A DNA stretch of 64,000 nt, taken from NCBI RefSeq assembly GCF_002723955.1, contig NZ_BEWN01000001.1:1054001-1118000 (forward strand). Reading direction: 5' to 3'. Source of the DNA: Gluconobacter frateurii (lineage in GTDB: Bacteria > Pseudomonadota > Alphaproteobacteria > Acetobacterales > Acetobacteraceae). A program made the translations under genes and the position numbers. This document shows, one piece after another, positions 33,760 to 42,352 of the stretch; positions within the stretch are counted from its first letter, which is position 1; each line of letters begins with the position of its first letter. The notes under the pieces were generated by a model. The model worked only from the letters and a program-made list of their open reading frames with translations. It was not told where the DNA came from and searched no databases.

Positions 33760-34209
33760 TCAGATCTCCGTGTAAGGCGTGCCGTCAGCGTCGATGCCTG
33801 CAAAGACACCAACCTGGAGACGGGCCGTGCCGCCCTCCGGCGTTTGTGTGAGGGATACGGTCTCATCATCGACCGCATAGACAGGCTTGCCCTTGTCCGC
33901 CCAGGTCGGAGCCGTGTCGGAGAACGGCAGGTCATAACAGCCGGTCAGACAGTCCACCGCCGTATCGCCACCAACGCCCGGACCTGTGCCTGGGAAATTC
34001 GCCGTGTTGATCTGCGCGTGTCGCGCCAGACCCAGAATGGCCACCAGCGCGGACGGCGTCCCCGTGGAACCGGCCGGAACCAGCGTGCCGTCTGCGCAGA
34101 CGGCCGTGATGGAATTGCGATAGAGCGCAAATCCTGTAGCAACCTTGCCGGAGAACTGCGGGGAGCGTGGCCCCATCTTCTGACGAAGCGTGCGATCAGC
34201 GGTCAGCAT
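33760..34209 (-). CDS. Putative head decoration / capsid cement protein (Mu gp33 position)
   Basis: A 149-aa protein, beta-rich (GFALYRNSITAVCADGTLVPAGS, then GLARHAQINTANFPG), between scaffold/protease and capsid genes. The position and pattern fit a capsid decoration protein with a DUF2190-like build. Its start overlaps the protease stop (TGATG). Confidence 0.7.
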   Translation of the reverse strand: MLTADRTLRQKMGPRSPQFSGKVATGFALYRNSITAVCADGTLVPAGSTGTPSALVAILGLARHAQINTANFPGTGPGVGGDTAVDCLTGCYDLPFSDTAPTWADKGKPVYAVDDETVSLTQTPEGGTARLQVGVFAGIDADGTPYTEI

Positions 34210-35177
34210 CAGACATCACCCCGCATTTTCTTCATGTCCTCGACCTTGATGCCAAGGAGCCCAGCCACCTTGGTGTCGTCGTCGCTGGCGGATGTCTTGC
34301 GCTGCGTATGGCGTTCGACTGAGGTTCCGAGCTTGGGCAGGCCAGAAATGATCTTCTCGGCAGAAGCCGGGTTCTGCATATGCAGGGTGATCAGCTCGGC
34401 CTTCATGTCCTCGGTGATGACAGCGCCGCCATCGGCCGCAGTCTTCAGAGCCGCTTCAGCCGCTGTGCGAGACGCCTGTTCCTGAAGTGTCTTCACCTGT
34501 GCCTCAAGGGCCGTCACCTGCTGCGCATGCGTCTGCACCGCAGATGTCTTGGCCTTCAGACCCGTCACAATCGCCTCTACGGTCTGCTCACCGCTCAGGC
34601 CAGCAAGTCCGACGACCTGTGTATGAAGCTGAAGGGCCTGACCGGCACGGGACAAAGCCGCTTCCAGATCTGCCTGCGGAGTATTTTCGGGGAGGCCAAG
34701 CCTCCGCGCGATGTCGGAGGGGTTCATCCCGGTCTCCTGTGTGTGAAGTTCAGTGAGCGTCAGGTTCGGCAGGTTGGTCAGGCTGGCGCGAACCAGACGC
34801 GTGACCGCTTTACCAGACGCATCAACGGCAAAAGCAGGTGAAACCCCCCGATAGGCTTTGTCCTGCATCAGGGCATTGCCACGACGGTTCCAGTCCACAC
34901 GTCCCCAGATCCCGTCCTGGCGAGCCTGAAGCTCGACGATCCAGCCCACGGCCGGAGCGCTGCCGCCTTTTACGGCCGCCAGATCCGTTGCGTGGTTTTC
35001 ATCCAGGACAAGCCGCTTTTGTCCCTGCATGGTGTGCAGGATCAGTTTCTCGGCATCCGGTACCGTATAAGGGCCACGACCATCCGTGCCCCGGAAGTCA
35101 CCGGCAGGAAGCAGGTGTATCCATTGCGGAACATCGTTGCCCTCGGGCAGGGTCATGTGGAGATGAAGGTTTCTCAT
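34209..35177 (-). CDS. Head maturation protease/scaffold (Mu gpI)
   Basis: A 322-aa protein with the Mu I protease domain in the N-terminal half (WIHLLPAGDFRGTDGRGPYTV, HATDLAAVKGGSAPAVGWI, YRGVSPAFAVD) and a helical scaffold domain in the C-terminal half (ALEAQVKTLQEQASRTAAEA), much like Mu I/Z. The ATG at 35177 is preferred to a GTG at 35189. No strong ribosome site is seen for either. It is the first gene behind late motif copy 2, so a late transcript may start here. Confidence 0.88.
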   Translation of the reverse strand: MRNLHLHMTLPEGNDVPQWIHLLPAGDFRGTDGRGPYTVPDAEKLILHTMQGQKRLVLDENHATDLAAVKGGSAPAVGWIVELQARQDGIWGRVDWNRRGNALMQDKAYRGVSPAFAVDASGKAVTRLVRASLTNLPNLTLTELHTQETGMNPSDIARRLGLPENTPQADLEAALSRAGQALQLHTQVVGLAGLSGEQTVEAIVTGLKAKTSAVQTHAQQVTALEAQVKTLQEQASRTAAEAALKTAADGGAVITEDMKAELITLHMQNPASAEKIISGLPKLGTSVERHTQRKTSASDDDTKVAGLLGIKVEDMKKMRGDV

Positions 35178-35380
35178 GAACCAGCACACTGCCGGTTCGT
35201 GTCAGCGCTGCTAACGGTCCGGGTTCATACCCCCGAAATTCCGTCCTGCATATTTCGCGCGACAGGCCCATGAAAGCCCTTTTGCCCCTCCGGTTCTACC
35301 GGAAAGACCTGAAACGCGCTCTAGACCCGTCTTAAACTGTTTTAAACGTGTTCAAAAACTCAATCAGCACCCACGGTTCG
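35178..35380. other. Intergenic region between gpG and gpI genes
   Basis: It contains late motif copy 2 (35216-35234) and a perfect hairpin TCCGGT-TCT-ACCGGA (35289-35303) after gpG without a clear T run. No gene is seen. Confidence 0.5.
35216..35234 (-). promoter_or_regulatory. Late-promoter motif, copy 2 (before gpI)
   Basis: The - strand reads GGGGGTA-TGAACC-CGGACC, 38 nt before the start codon of the I gene. The same spacing and sequence occur at 43097-43115 and 23430-23448. Mu has late promoters Plys, PI and PP at comparable spots. Confidence 0.7.
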
Positions 35381-35890
35381 TCAGCGCGGCCTCATTGCCC
35401 GCCGAAGGAACCCTTCAAGCTCTGTGAGAACATCCTCGCGGTCCTCAGAGGTGAATGCGAGGTATGGCCGCGCCGGAACCGTCACGCTGCCCCTGTGAAA
35501 CAGGCTGCCACCCATTTCGAACGAAAGCTGCTTGGCATTTTTGGGTTTGATCACCGCGCCAAACTGATGAACGGCGGCATAGACCTTGTTTGATCCCCAC
35601 CGCAGAACCGGTCCGGACGCCTGAGCAGTCAAAGAACCGTACAGCCCTGCATTGAAATTTGGCCCGCGCAGAATGCCCGGTCCTTCTTTCGTCAAAGCAT
35701 ACTGCGGGTTCAGAGGTTTGAACGGCTGCCCCTGCGGATCGACTTCCTGTTCAATGCGATGCCGGGTGCTGGTCAGAACGATATGCCCCACAGCTTTCAG
35801 AACATTCTCAGGGTTCCGGCCGATGCCCGCAATGCGTTCCAGTGTGTCCCGCATGGGCTGGAATGATCCCGTCAGACTGATGCTCGCCAT
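35381..35890 (-). CDS. Virion morphogenesis protein (Mu gpG)
   Basis: A 169-aa protein of the Mu gpG family (VGHIVLTSTRHRIEQEVDPQGQPF, PLNPQYALTK, VYAAVHQFGAVI, PARPYLAF). It is a tail-head joining or tail-completion factor. The ATG at 35890 is chosen with AAGGATT upstream. Confidence 0.88.
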   Translation of the reverse strand: MASISLTGSFQPMRDTLERIAGIGRNPENVLKAVGHIVLTSTRHRIEQEVDPQGQPFKPLNPQYALTKEGPGILRGPNFNAGLYGSLTAQASGPVLRWGSNKVYAAVHQFGAVIKPKNAKQLSFEMGGSLFHRGSVTVPARPYLAFTSEDREDVLTELEGFLRRAMRPR

Positions 35891-35903
35891 GCTTGCAATC
35901 CTT

Positions 35904-36032
35904 TTACCCGCAGGAGTACAGTCCAAACCGCGACGCACGGTGACACGGTGATAAATCTACCGGCCGTAGCACTGCCCCGTTCAGGAGCAGGAGCGCCATG
36001 TGGGTTTTTGTAGGCCCACCCGTGCGTCGCAT
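35904..36032 (-). CDS. Possible small protein between F and G
   Basis: A 42-aa frame whose ATG overlaps the F stop (TGATG) and whose stop lies 13 bases before the gpG start, next to its ribosome site. It fills a gap in an otherwise gapless operon. It has one short hydrophobic run (ALLLLNGAVL). It may only serve translational coupling. Confidence 0.35.
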   Translation of the reverse strand: MRRTGGPTKTHMALLLLNGAVLRPVDLSPCHRASRFGLYSCG

Positions 36033-37243
36033 CACTGTTCAAAATCCGGAAGGTCAGCCCCTCTGCCGAACAGAGGGGAGTGCTTCCGAAGCCAACGCCG
36101 CACATCCTTGGCGCTGATCCGTTGGAACGACTGAAGATAGTTCTTCGTCCCATCTCCTGTGCGCTTCACAACGATATTAAACAGCTTGTCCTTATGGGAC
36201 GTCACCATCCGGACATGCAGCGGCGTATTCCCTGGCAACACTACGCCAGGCGCACCGATCATGCCGGGAAGGTCCACATAATGGGGCTCGACCTCACCAT
36301 GCTTGATATTCTTGCTCAGCGTATCGTCTGACAGGATCACGTCAGCTGTCTCAGACCCCAGAACATGCTGCACTTCCGCAGGCATGGTCCCGGCCGTGAC
36401 TTCACCATGTGCCCCTGGCTTCAGCAGCGCTTCCACATCCTTGACCTGCTGCGCCTCCCGATCAGCTGGAACAGTCACGTGATGCGACGGTGGCGCGGTG
36501 GGTCTCGGCTCCAGTTTCGGCTGAACGGCCGTGCGGGCCTTCTGATTGTCCAGCCACGCCTTGCCCGGATTATACGCGAATGAGGGATCAATCCCTTTGG
36601 GGACCATCTCCGTTCGCCCGGTTGCCGGGTTCTTCCAGGGGCGCAGATCCAGCGGCGGTGCTTCAGAAATCGTCCAGCCATTCCGCTTCAGCTGCGAGCG
36701 CGTGACCGGCTCAACCGTGCAATGACAGTGCCAGCCATTCGGCGGGAAATGCGTATCCCACCACGGGTCGTCGTTCGCCAGAACCAGTCCGTCCCAGGCA
36801 ACATGCTCCGGCCGGGGATGCGGGCAGGTATGATGCCGGTAGCGCCATGCCGGGAAAATATCCCGTGCTTCCTCGGTCGCCAGCTGGGCATACTGACCGG
36901 CCGCATAGGCTGTCGTCAGATTGGTGTTGTAGATGATCTTGGCCCGCCAGGCCGGATCACTACCATGCTGCCAGCCGTTCTTCGCAACAATCCTGTCGAA
37001 GTCCTGCTGGAAGTCATGCAGCGTCGTGCCATCGGTCAAAGCACGGTTTACAGCCGTCTTAAGATCCGTCAGCAACGCCTGAGAAGCCGCACCGGCAACG
37101 GAAAATCCGACCGAATGCGCTTTGTCCATCACCTCGCCAAAGCGCTCGGTCGGCACCAGAGCCTTCTGACGAAAGAACGAAATAGCCTCACTCGGCGCCA
37201 GCGCAGCTCCATCCAGAAGAGCGTGGTCGAAACCGTCAGCCAC
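36032..37243 (-). CDS. Head morphogenesis protein (Mu gpF/gp30) with C-terminal nuclease-like domain
   Basis: A 403-aa protein. The N-terminal part has the Mu F pattern (VSTRQKALVP-like SFFRQKALVPTERF; IIYNTNLTTAYAAGQY; WRYRHHTCPHPRPEH; HFPPNGWHCHCTVEP). The C-terminal ~110 residues (ILSDDTLSKNIKHGEV, NIVVKRTGDGTKNYLQSFQRI) resemble the PBECR group of barnase/EndoU/colicin-like nucleases found on phage head proteins. No ATG is near; the GTG at 37243 overlaps the portal stop and is the likely start. It acts in head assembly and possibly on incoming host or rival nucleic acid. Confidence 0.82.
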   Translation of the reverse strand: MADGFDHALLDGAALAPSEAISFFRQKALVPTERFGEVMDKAHSVGFSVAGAASQALLTDLKTAVNRALTDGTTLHDFQQDFDRIVAKNGWQHGSDPAWRAKIIYNTNLTTAYAAGQYAQLATEEARDIFPAWRYRHHTCPHPRPEHVAWDGLVLANDDPWWDTHFPPNGWHCHCTVEPVTRSQLKRNGWTISEAPPLDLRPWKNPATGRTEMVPKGIDPSFAYNPGKAWLDNQKARTAVQPKLEPRPTAPPSHHVTVPADREAQQVKDVEALLKPGAHGEVTAGTMPAEVQHVLGSETADVILSDDTLSKNIKHGEVEPHYVDLPGMIGAPGVVLPGNTPLHVRMVTSHKDKLFNIVVKRTGDGTKNYLQSFQRISAKDVRRWLRKHSPLFGRGADLPDFEQ

Positions 37244-38963
37244 GACGCTGCATCTGCTGAAGCATCTGTGCCTGTCCGGCGAGTTGTGCGATTGCCATGC
37301 CGGTGCTGACGGCTTCAGCAAACTCTTCGTCCGGCAACTTCAGTCCGGCCAGGCGGCCTTTCATCTCCTCCAGGCTCCCGGACGTTTCCACCACTTCGCG
37401 GGCGGCATCCGTCATCTTCGACAGACCAGCCATCGCATCACGTCCCAGGCGCTGCGTCATCAACTCGATCAGCTGCGGCCCCTCGGACTGAACATGCAGA
37501 TCCACGAGCCTCCCGATCTGCGTATGCAACGCGACGCGTTCCGGGTCCTGGGCAGGCTGAACCTGGACATTCTGATCCTCATCCCGTGGCTGCTTGACCG
37601 ACGGCGGCGTCACCGTGCCCGGCTGGTCGCGTGGTGGCTCGATCGTCCCCGGCTTGGCCTGAGGCGCAATAACGGGCTGCGGCTGGGCAGCAAGCCCCAC
37701 AACCTCGTCGCCTTCTTCAGGCGGGTTAAGGGCTAACCGGTCATAAAGATCCTGCGCCCGAACCTTCCAGCCTTGCGGCCCGGCATACTGAATAAACTTG
37801 ATCAGTTCATCCAGCGTCGGTTCATCCGGGCGGCCGATCGCAAGGATTGGATATTTTTCCTGTGGGCCAAAGGTGAAATCCACCATGACCTGGATAATCT
37901 GCTCATTGACCGTATGAGCCAGAAGCATCGCATCAGCCCGCTCAATATCCTCCTGGACAAGCCGATGCGTCTTGCTGGAGGCGTGCGCGCCCTGATGGCT
38001 GTCTGCCGTTCCGGTCTGACCCAGCACCGCCTTGGAAATCTGTTCGTCAAACCAGCGGATACGGCTCAGATGCAGTTCATGGGAGCCCGCGCCACCCTTC
38101 GGTTCAACAAACTCAACCTCCATTCCTTTTGGAATGATAGCCGCGCAGGACCCTGCAATATCCGTGACGGCCTGCCACAGAACGTCCCGGTCTTCTTCTG
38201 TGCTTTCCGGCCCATACGTGCCAATCCGCATGGGAAGGCCATAGTTCTGAACAAAGATGCTCCAGTCCCGAAGCGTGAACATCTTGAACATCACAGCCCA
38301 AGCCACAGCACGCGTCAGGCCGCTCTGGATTGTCAGTCCCGACCAGCTGGGATGTCGATGAATGACCATCTTTCGTGCGGGAAGTTCTGCCAGACCGGCC
38401 ATGGGATAGCCGTCCTCGATCCCCGAAGCGCTCTGGCCCTCCATACTGCGAAGGTTGACGGTTTCCCCGTCTTGATAAGAGATCTCGAACCAGCGCTGCG
38501 GGCGAAACTGGAAACCGCACGGCCGGTTGTTCCCCGGTTCCAGCTTCCAGTCGATCTCCAGAACACTGAAGCCCTTTCCGATGGCATCCAGCATATCGAA
38601 CAGGGAACGCCGAAGCACTCCGGTCTCAACCCAGTCCCGAACCCAGTCCGCAATCTTCTTGCCACGCTTGCTGTCATCAGCTGGCGTGACCGTAATCGGC
38701 AACTGGGAAACGGACCGCTTCCGGGTCCCGAGAACGCCCAGATAATGCAGATCCCGCCGCTCGATTTCTGCCGCGATTTCCTGCCAGGCCTGACTATCTC
38801 CCTGATCGGCCGCCCGCATCAGACTACCAAGAGAGGCAGGATTCATTCCCGCCATTGGTGTGCTGACAGCCGCTGGTCTCAATCCAACCATAGTGGGCGG
38901 AGCAACGGGCCTCTTTAGAAGATCCTGCGGGATCGGACGCCCTTCAGCATCAAGCAGAGCCAT
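37236..38963 (-). CDS. Portal protein (Mu gp29, DUF935)
   Basis: A 575-aa DUF935 portal protein: RDLHYLGVLGTRKRSVSQLPITV, GKGFSVLEIDW, PKGMEVEFVEPKG and AVLGQTGTADSHQGA. It forms the DNA gate at the head vertex. The C-terminal part has a Pro-rich linker (PQPVIAPQAKPG) and a helical tail. Its start overlaps the terminase stop (TAATG). Confidence 0.93.
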   Translation of the reverse strand: MALLDAEGRPIPQDLLKRPVAPPTMVGLRPAAVSTPMAGMNPASLGSLMRAADQGDSQAWQEIAAEIERRDLHYLGVLGTRKRSVSQLPITVTPADDSKRGKKIADWVRDWVETGVLRRSLFDMLDAIGKGFSVLEIDWKLEPGNNRPCGFQFRPQRWFEISYQDGETVNLRSMEGQSASGIEDGYPMAGLAELPARKMVIHRHPSWSGLTIQSGLTRAVAWAVMFKMFTLRDWSIFVQNYGLPMRIGTYGPESTEEDRDVLWQAVTDIAGSCAAIIPKGMEVEFVEPKGGAGSHELHLSRIRWFDEQISKAVLGQTGTADSHQGAHASSKTHRLVQEDIERADAMLLAHTVNEQIIQVMVDFTFGPQEKYPILAIGRPDEPTLDELIKFIQYAGPQGWKVRAQDLYDRLALNPPEEGDEVVGLAAQPQPVIAPQAKPGTIEPPRDQPGTVTPPSVKQPRDEDQNVQVQPAQDPERVALHTQIGRLVDLHVQSEGPQLIELMTQRLGRDAMAGLSKMTDAAREVVETSGSLEEMKGRLAGLKLPDEEFAEAVSTGMAIAQLAGQAQMLQQMQRRG

Positions 38964-40531
38964 CAGTTAAGCCTCCCACGAATGCCGTAATTATCGAGGC
39001 CAGTGTGCCGCCTGGACCGCTCTTCCGCTATTTCCTGCTGCACCGGCCAAGTACCCGCTCTGCGCTCATCATCCGCCGCACTCGCATAAGGAGAGGGCGC
39101 TGCCCGATAGCCATATTCTTCCGGATCGGCCCTGCTGGCCGCATAAGCCATGGCGAGCGCAATCGCAGCATCACCGTGCCGCTTGCCGGTGCCACCTTCG
39201 CTCCGCTGATCTGGTACACGCGCGACACCTCGAACCAGCTTCAGGGCGCGAATGTCATCATGAATTTCCTGGTCTGCTGGAAGCGTAAGTGTTGCATCTT
39301 CAAACGCCGCTTTCATGGGCGGCATCTCATCACGGTACCAGCCCTCAGAAAGCATGACCGCTTCAACGCGGGAGCCGTACCGTTGCACCGTCACTTCAGC
39401 CAGATATTGGCCGTTACCACGTCCGTCCATCTTACCCGCCCGAAAACGGGGCAGACGGTCCAGAACATAATGCAGGATCTGCTTCTGCTGCTCGAAGGGC
39501 GTGTTGCGCAATTCAACAACCAGCACTGTCGCCCGGTCTGTATTGGGCCGCATCTGAAGAACCCAGATCACAGTCAGATCGCCTGAACGACCGAAGTCCT
39601 CGCCAAAAACATGCGATGCTTTTGGGTCCAGCCCGTCCAGAACAGGCGCAAGTTCTTCTTCACAGAATGAGCGGGCTTCAAGCTCACGAAGGCGATCTGC
39701 CATCAGCGTAAATGCCGCGTCACAGGCCCATCGCTTGACTGGAACGGCCTTGTCGCTCCGGGCGTCAATGAGCGCCAGGGGAATATATGCCCCGGTAGAC
39801 GGGTTCGGGATACAGAACAGCTCTTCGTCCGCATTATCCTGATAAAACGCCAGCATTTCGGTTCGCCAGGCATCCTGTCCGGCCTGCGTCCATTCAATGC
39901 CCTGAGCCTCACAGATCTTGTGATACACGCCGTCCCGCAATGCATCATCCAGCGTGATCCGGATCAGATGATACGGCACTTTTTTGGCGCGGATCTTCTG
40001 CACAAGGACATTGAACGGGTTCTGATCCCCGTCATGGGTACTGATGATCAGAACCTTCCCGCCCCAGATCAGCAGCGCCATGGCGGCCTTCAGTAGCTCG
40101 TCCAGATCATCATGGAACGCGGCCTCATCCAGAATAACCAGTCCCTGCATTCCTCGAAGCGCTCGCGCACGGGAAGGAAGTGCGAGGATCTTGTGCCCCG
40201 ATGCCAGATCCAGCCGGAAAACCTTGGTGTCCTTCTCAGGGTGCTCTGGATCTCGCCAGAAGGATTCCTGCACAGTCGCCACGACGTCTTGCATCGTCGC
40301 GGCATGTTCGGCGCAGTAATCAATAAATTCCCGCGCCATTTCGAGATTATAGCCCATATAAAAGACGTCCATGCCGCCTTCGCCACGTGCCGTCGCCGCC
40401 GTGATGTCAGCAATGAAGGACGCGGCCCAGGACAAGCCCGTACGGCGGCTTTTCTCCACCACGACCACCTTGTGGTCCCGAACGGCCTGCATAGTCTCGG
40501 ATTGGTAACGCAGGAAAACTGGCTGGCTCAT
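38963..40531 (-). CDS. Large terminase subunit (Mu gp28)
   Basis: A 522-aa packaging ATPase/nuclease. It has an adenine-motif start (FLRYQSETMQAVRDHKVVVVEKSRRTGLSW), with the Walker A variant near residue 27, Walker B GLVILDEAAF near 130, and a nuclease domain with an acidic triad candidate (FGEDFGRSGDL, KRHGDAAIALAMA). Packages phage DNA by the headful mode in Mu. It overlaps gp27 by 4 bases. Confidence 0.93.
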   Translation of the reverse strand: MSQPVFLRYQSETMQAVRDHKVVVVEKSRRTGLSWAASFIADITAATARGEGGMDVFYMGYNLEMAREFIDYCAEHAATMQDVVATVQESFWRDPEHPEKDTKVFRLDLASGHKILALPSRARALRGMQGLVILDEAAFHDDLDELLKAAMALLIWGGKVLIISTHDGDQNPFNVLVQKIRAKKVPYHLIRITLDDALRDGVYHKICEAQGIEWTQAGQDAWRTEMLAFYQDNADEELFCIPNPSTGAYIPLALIDARSDKAVPVKRWACDAAFTLMADRLRELEARSFCEEELAPVLDGLDPKASHVFGEDFGRSGDLTVIWVLQMRPNTDRATVLVVELRNTPFEQQKQILHYVLDRLPRFRAGKMDGRGNGQYLAEVTVQRYGSRVEAVMLSEGWYRDEMPPMKAAFEDATLTLPADQEIHDDIRALKLVRGVARVPDQRSEGGTGKRHGDAAIALAMAYAASRADPEEYGYRAAPSPYASAADDERRAGTWPVQQEIAEERSRRHTGLDNYGIRGRLN

Positions 40532-41103
40532 TTGACGCCGAACGCTCCTGCCATAAGAGCCGCTGCCGTCTCGGCAGACAGACCCTGCTTCTTTGCGATG
40601 ACACCAATATTTTCCTTGGCTTCCGCCTGAAGCATCTCGCGAACCTGTCGCTCAACCTCGGCCCGATATTCCGCATCCGTCTTACTGGCCTTGGACAAGC
40701 TCTCCAGAGCCTTAGCCACAAGGGAAATCCCCATAGGATCGCGCTTGGCAAATGCCTGTCCGCCCTTGGACAGTTCGGACGGGTCTCCCTCCTGAGCCTT
40801 CATAAACAGGTCAAGAATGGCCGTGTGCATCAGCTCAATATTCAGCTGCGCATTCCGTCCGATTTCCGCTGCTCCCAACCGTCCGACCAGAGCCGTCGCG
40901 ACATCGCGCGAACGACGCATTTGCACGCCCAGCCGGTCAAGGTTCTGAATATGACGTCCTAGTGCCGAACGGCTGATTTCGACACCGTCCAGTTCAGCCA
41001 ATGCCGCCAGAATTTCATCAATGGTTGAGCCACCATCACGCAACTGGCCAATCCGCTCCCGGATCTCATCCGGCATACGATCAATCGAAGACGGCCGCGC
41101 CAT
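40528..41103 (-). CDS. Small terminase-like protein (Mu gp27, DUF3486)
   Basis: A 191-aa protein of the DUF3486 family: ARPSSIDRMPDEIRERIGQLRDGG, then ISRSALGRHIQNLDRL. It has an HTH-like N-terminus and sits next to the large terminase, as Mu gp27 does. It probably recognises the phage pac end. Confidence 0.88.
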   Translation of the reverse strand: MARPSSIDRMPDEIRERIGQLRDGGSTIDEILAALAELDGVEISRSALGRHIQNLDRLGVQMRRSRDVATALVGRLGAAEIGRNAQLNIELMHTAILDLFMKAQEGDPSELSKGGQAFAKRDPMGISLVAKALESLSKASKTDAEYRAEVERQVREMLQAEAKENIGVIAKKQGLSAETAAALMAGAFGVK

Positions 41104-41106
41104 GAT

Positions 41107-41418
41107 TTACAGTGGCTTCCGAGAGGCGACACCGGGAACGGCTCGCTCGTTATCACGTGCCTGCAAGCCCTCGACTGTCAGTGTGGCAACCCAGAGTGGC
41201 CGTCCAGGCGCCAGCGGATAGCGTTCCAGCGTGACACAGCCTTCACGTTCCAGATGCTCCAGATCTTCCTGAATGTCTTGCGCCTGCGCAGGATGGCCCA
41301 TGGCCCGGATGCACTTCAGAACAATGTCTGCGTTCAGACGACGGTCTGCCATCTGCGCAATCGCGTCCAAAACATACCAGCGACGGTTTTCAACCAAGAC
41401 CTGACGAACAGCGTTCAC
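41107..41418 (-). CDS. Mu gp26-like winged-helix protein
   Basis: A 103-aa protein predicted to be a winged helix (RRWYVLDAIAQMADRRLNADIVLKCIRAMGH, then LEHLEREGCVTLERY and a strand pair ending LWVATLT). It matches the small protein in front of gp27 in Mu-like phages. The GTG at 41418 gives a GTGA overlap with the small gene upstream and has GGGGAGAG before it; a longer frame start at 41457 is less likely. Confidence 0.72.
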   Translation of the reverse strand: MNAVRQVLVENRRWYVLDAIAQMADRRLNADIVLKCIRAMGHPAQAQDIQEDLEHLEREGCVTLERYPLAPGRPLWVATLTVEGLQARDNERAVPGVASRKPL

Positions 41419-41543
41419 AGCCGCTCTCCCCGAGATAAATGAGTGGTAGGCGGGCAACTGAGGTTATCGGCCGTCACGCCCAGAAAGGCACCCGCCAAAA
41501 AAGCCACAGCGATGATTGCCACCTCGAATAAAACGCTTTTCAT
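41415..41543 (-). CDS. Small membrane protein
   Basis: A 42-aa protein with one strong hydrophobic segment (VAIIAVAFLAGAFLGV), a single Cys and a Ser/Arg tail. The ATG at 41543 overlaps the upstream gene stop (ATGA) and its stop overlaps the next GTG. It could be part of a lysis group with the neighbouring TM protein, but no holin or spanin family is recognised. Confidence 0.6.
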   Translation of the reverse strand: MKSVLFEVAIIAVAFLAGAFLGVTADNLSCPPTTHLSRGERL

Positions 41544-41860
41544 GGCTTTCTCAGATGCCCTTCAACAATCAGGTGCAGGAGCTTGTTTGACTGCTCCTGG
41601 TCATTGGAAATTTTCTGGAGCATTTGCGCCGTGTGCCGGTCACGCTCTTCATTCGCAGCGTGCTCTCGCTCAAGAATGGCATGCCCTTGCTCCAGGCTGG
41701 CGTGCCCTCGTTCCAGGCTAATGATGCGCCGCTCGATTGTCAGATGCCGCAACAGCGCAACCACCGCCCAGACGGTGAGGACCAGCCCAAAAATCAGGGC
41801 AATGATCATCACCGGCCAAGGCAACACCACGCTCGCGGCCACATGGGCCGCGTCGCCCAT
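41540..41860 (-). CDS. Membrane-anchored coiled-coil protein (Mu gp25-like, DUF2730)
   Basis: A 106-aa protein with one N-terminal transmembrane helix (VMIIALIFGLVLTVWAVVALL) and a soluble coiled coil with a heptad-like repeat LERGHASLEQGHAILEREH. This fits DUF2730 proteins of Mu-like phages between lysozyme and terminase genes. A role in lysis or spanin-like action is possible. Confidence 0.75.
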   Translation of the reverse strand: MGDAAHVAASVVLPWPVMIIALIFGLVLTVWAVVALLRHLTIERRIISLERGHASLEQGHAILEREHAANEERDRHTAQMLQKISNDQEQSNKLLHLIVEGHLRKP

Positions 41861-42273
41861 CAGCTTGCGGCAGGCTCGACAGACGCACCCTCGGTCTGCG
41901 CACCAGAAGCTGCGTCGTCAGACGTCGCATCCGTAAGCTGATCCAGGGGAACCAGCGTCGTCGCCAGATCGTAAATCGCCGATTTCAGGTGGCTCTGCAC
42001 AGCGTCGAGAGACGGCACGGAGACACCGGCTGCGACGGCCAGAGTGGCAAACTCGGAAATCGCGGTCTGAACCAGAGGGTTTTCGCTTTCAAAGGTTTTG
42101 AAAGACGTCACCAGATGGTCAATGCCACCATTCGTGGCCGTCACGGCCGAACGGACAGCCTGATTGGCAATCTTCTGGTACCGCGCCCCTTTGCCGGAAA
42201 TCGCGCTGGCAATGACCGGAGTAATCAGCGCACCAATGGACGCAAGAGACGTGAGATTGAGCTTAACGGCCAT
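41860..42273 (-). CDS. Phage protein of the lysis-terminase interval
   Basis: A 137-aa protein, Ala/Ser/Thr-rich and mostly helical, with a hydrophobic N-terminal patch (SLASIGALITPVIASAISG) and an acidic, low-complexity C-terminus (ATSDDAASGAQTEGAS). No family is recognised. It lies between endolysin and the gp25-like gene. Confidence 0.6.
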   Translation of the reverse strand: MAVKLNLTSLASIGALITPVIASAISGKGARYQKIANQAVRSAVTATNGGIDHLVTSFKTFESENPLVQTAISEFATLAVAAGVSVPSLDAVQSHLKSAIYDLATTLVPLDQLTDATSDDAASGAQTEGASVEPAAS

Positions 42274-42352
42274 GTCGGCCTCCCTGGGTGCGCCGCGTTC
42301 TCGCGCAGGTACGTTGACCGGCCGGTGCGCGCCCGCAGCACGGCCAGAACCG

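Noticed and set aside
37773-38918. Long + strand frame (381 aa) opposite the portal gene
   Set aside because: Shadow of the DUF935 portal gene.
41624-41941. + strand frames across the DUF2730 gene
   Set aside because: They mirror the heptad repeats of the - strand gene and lack start signals.
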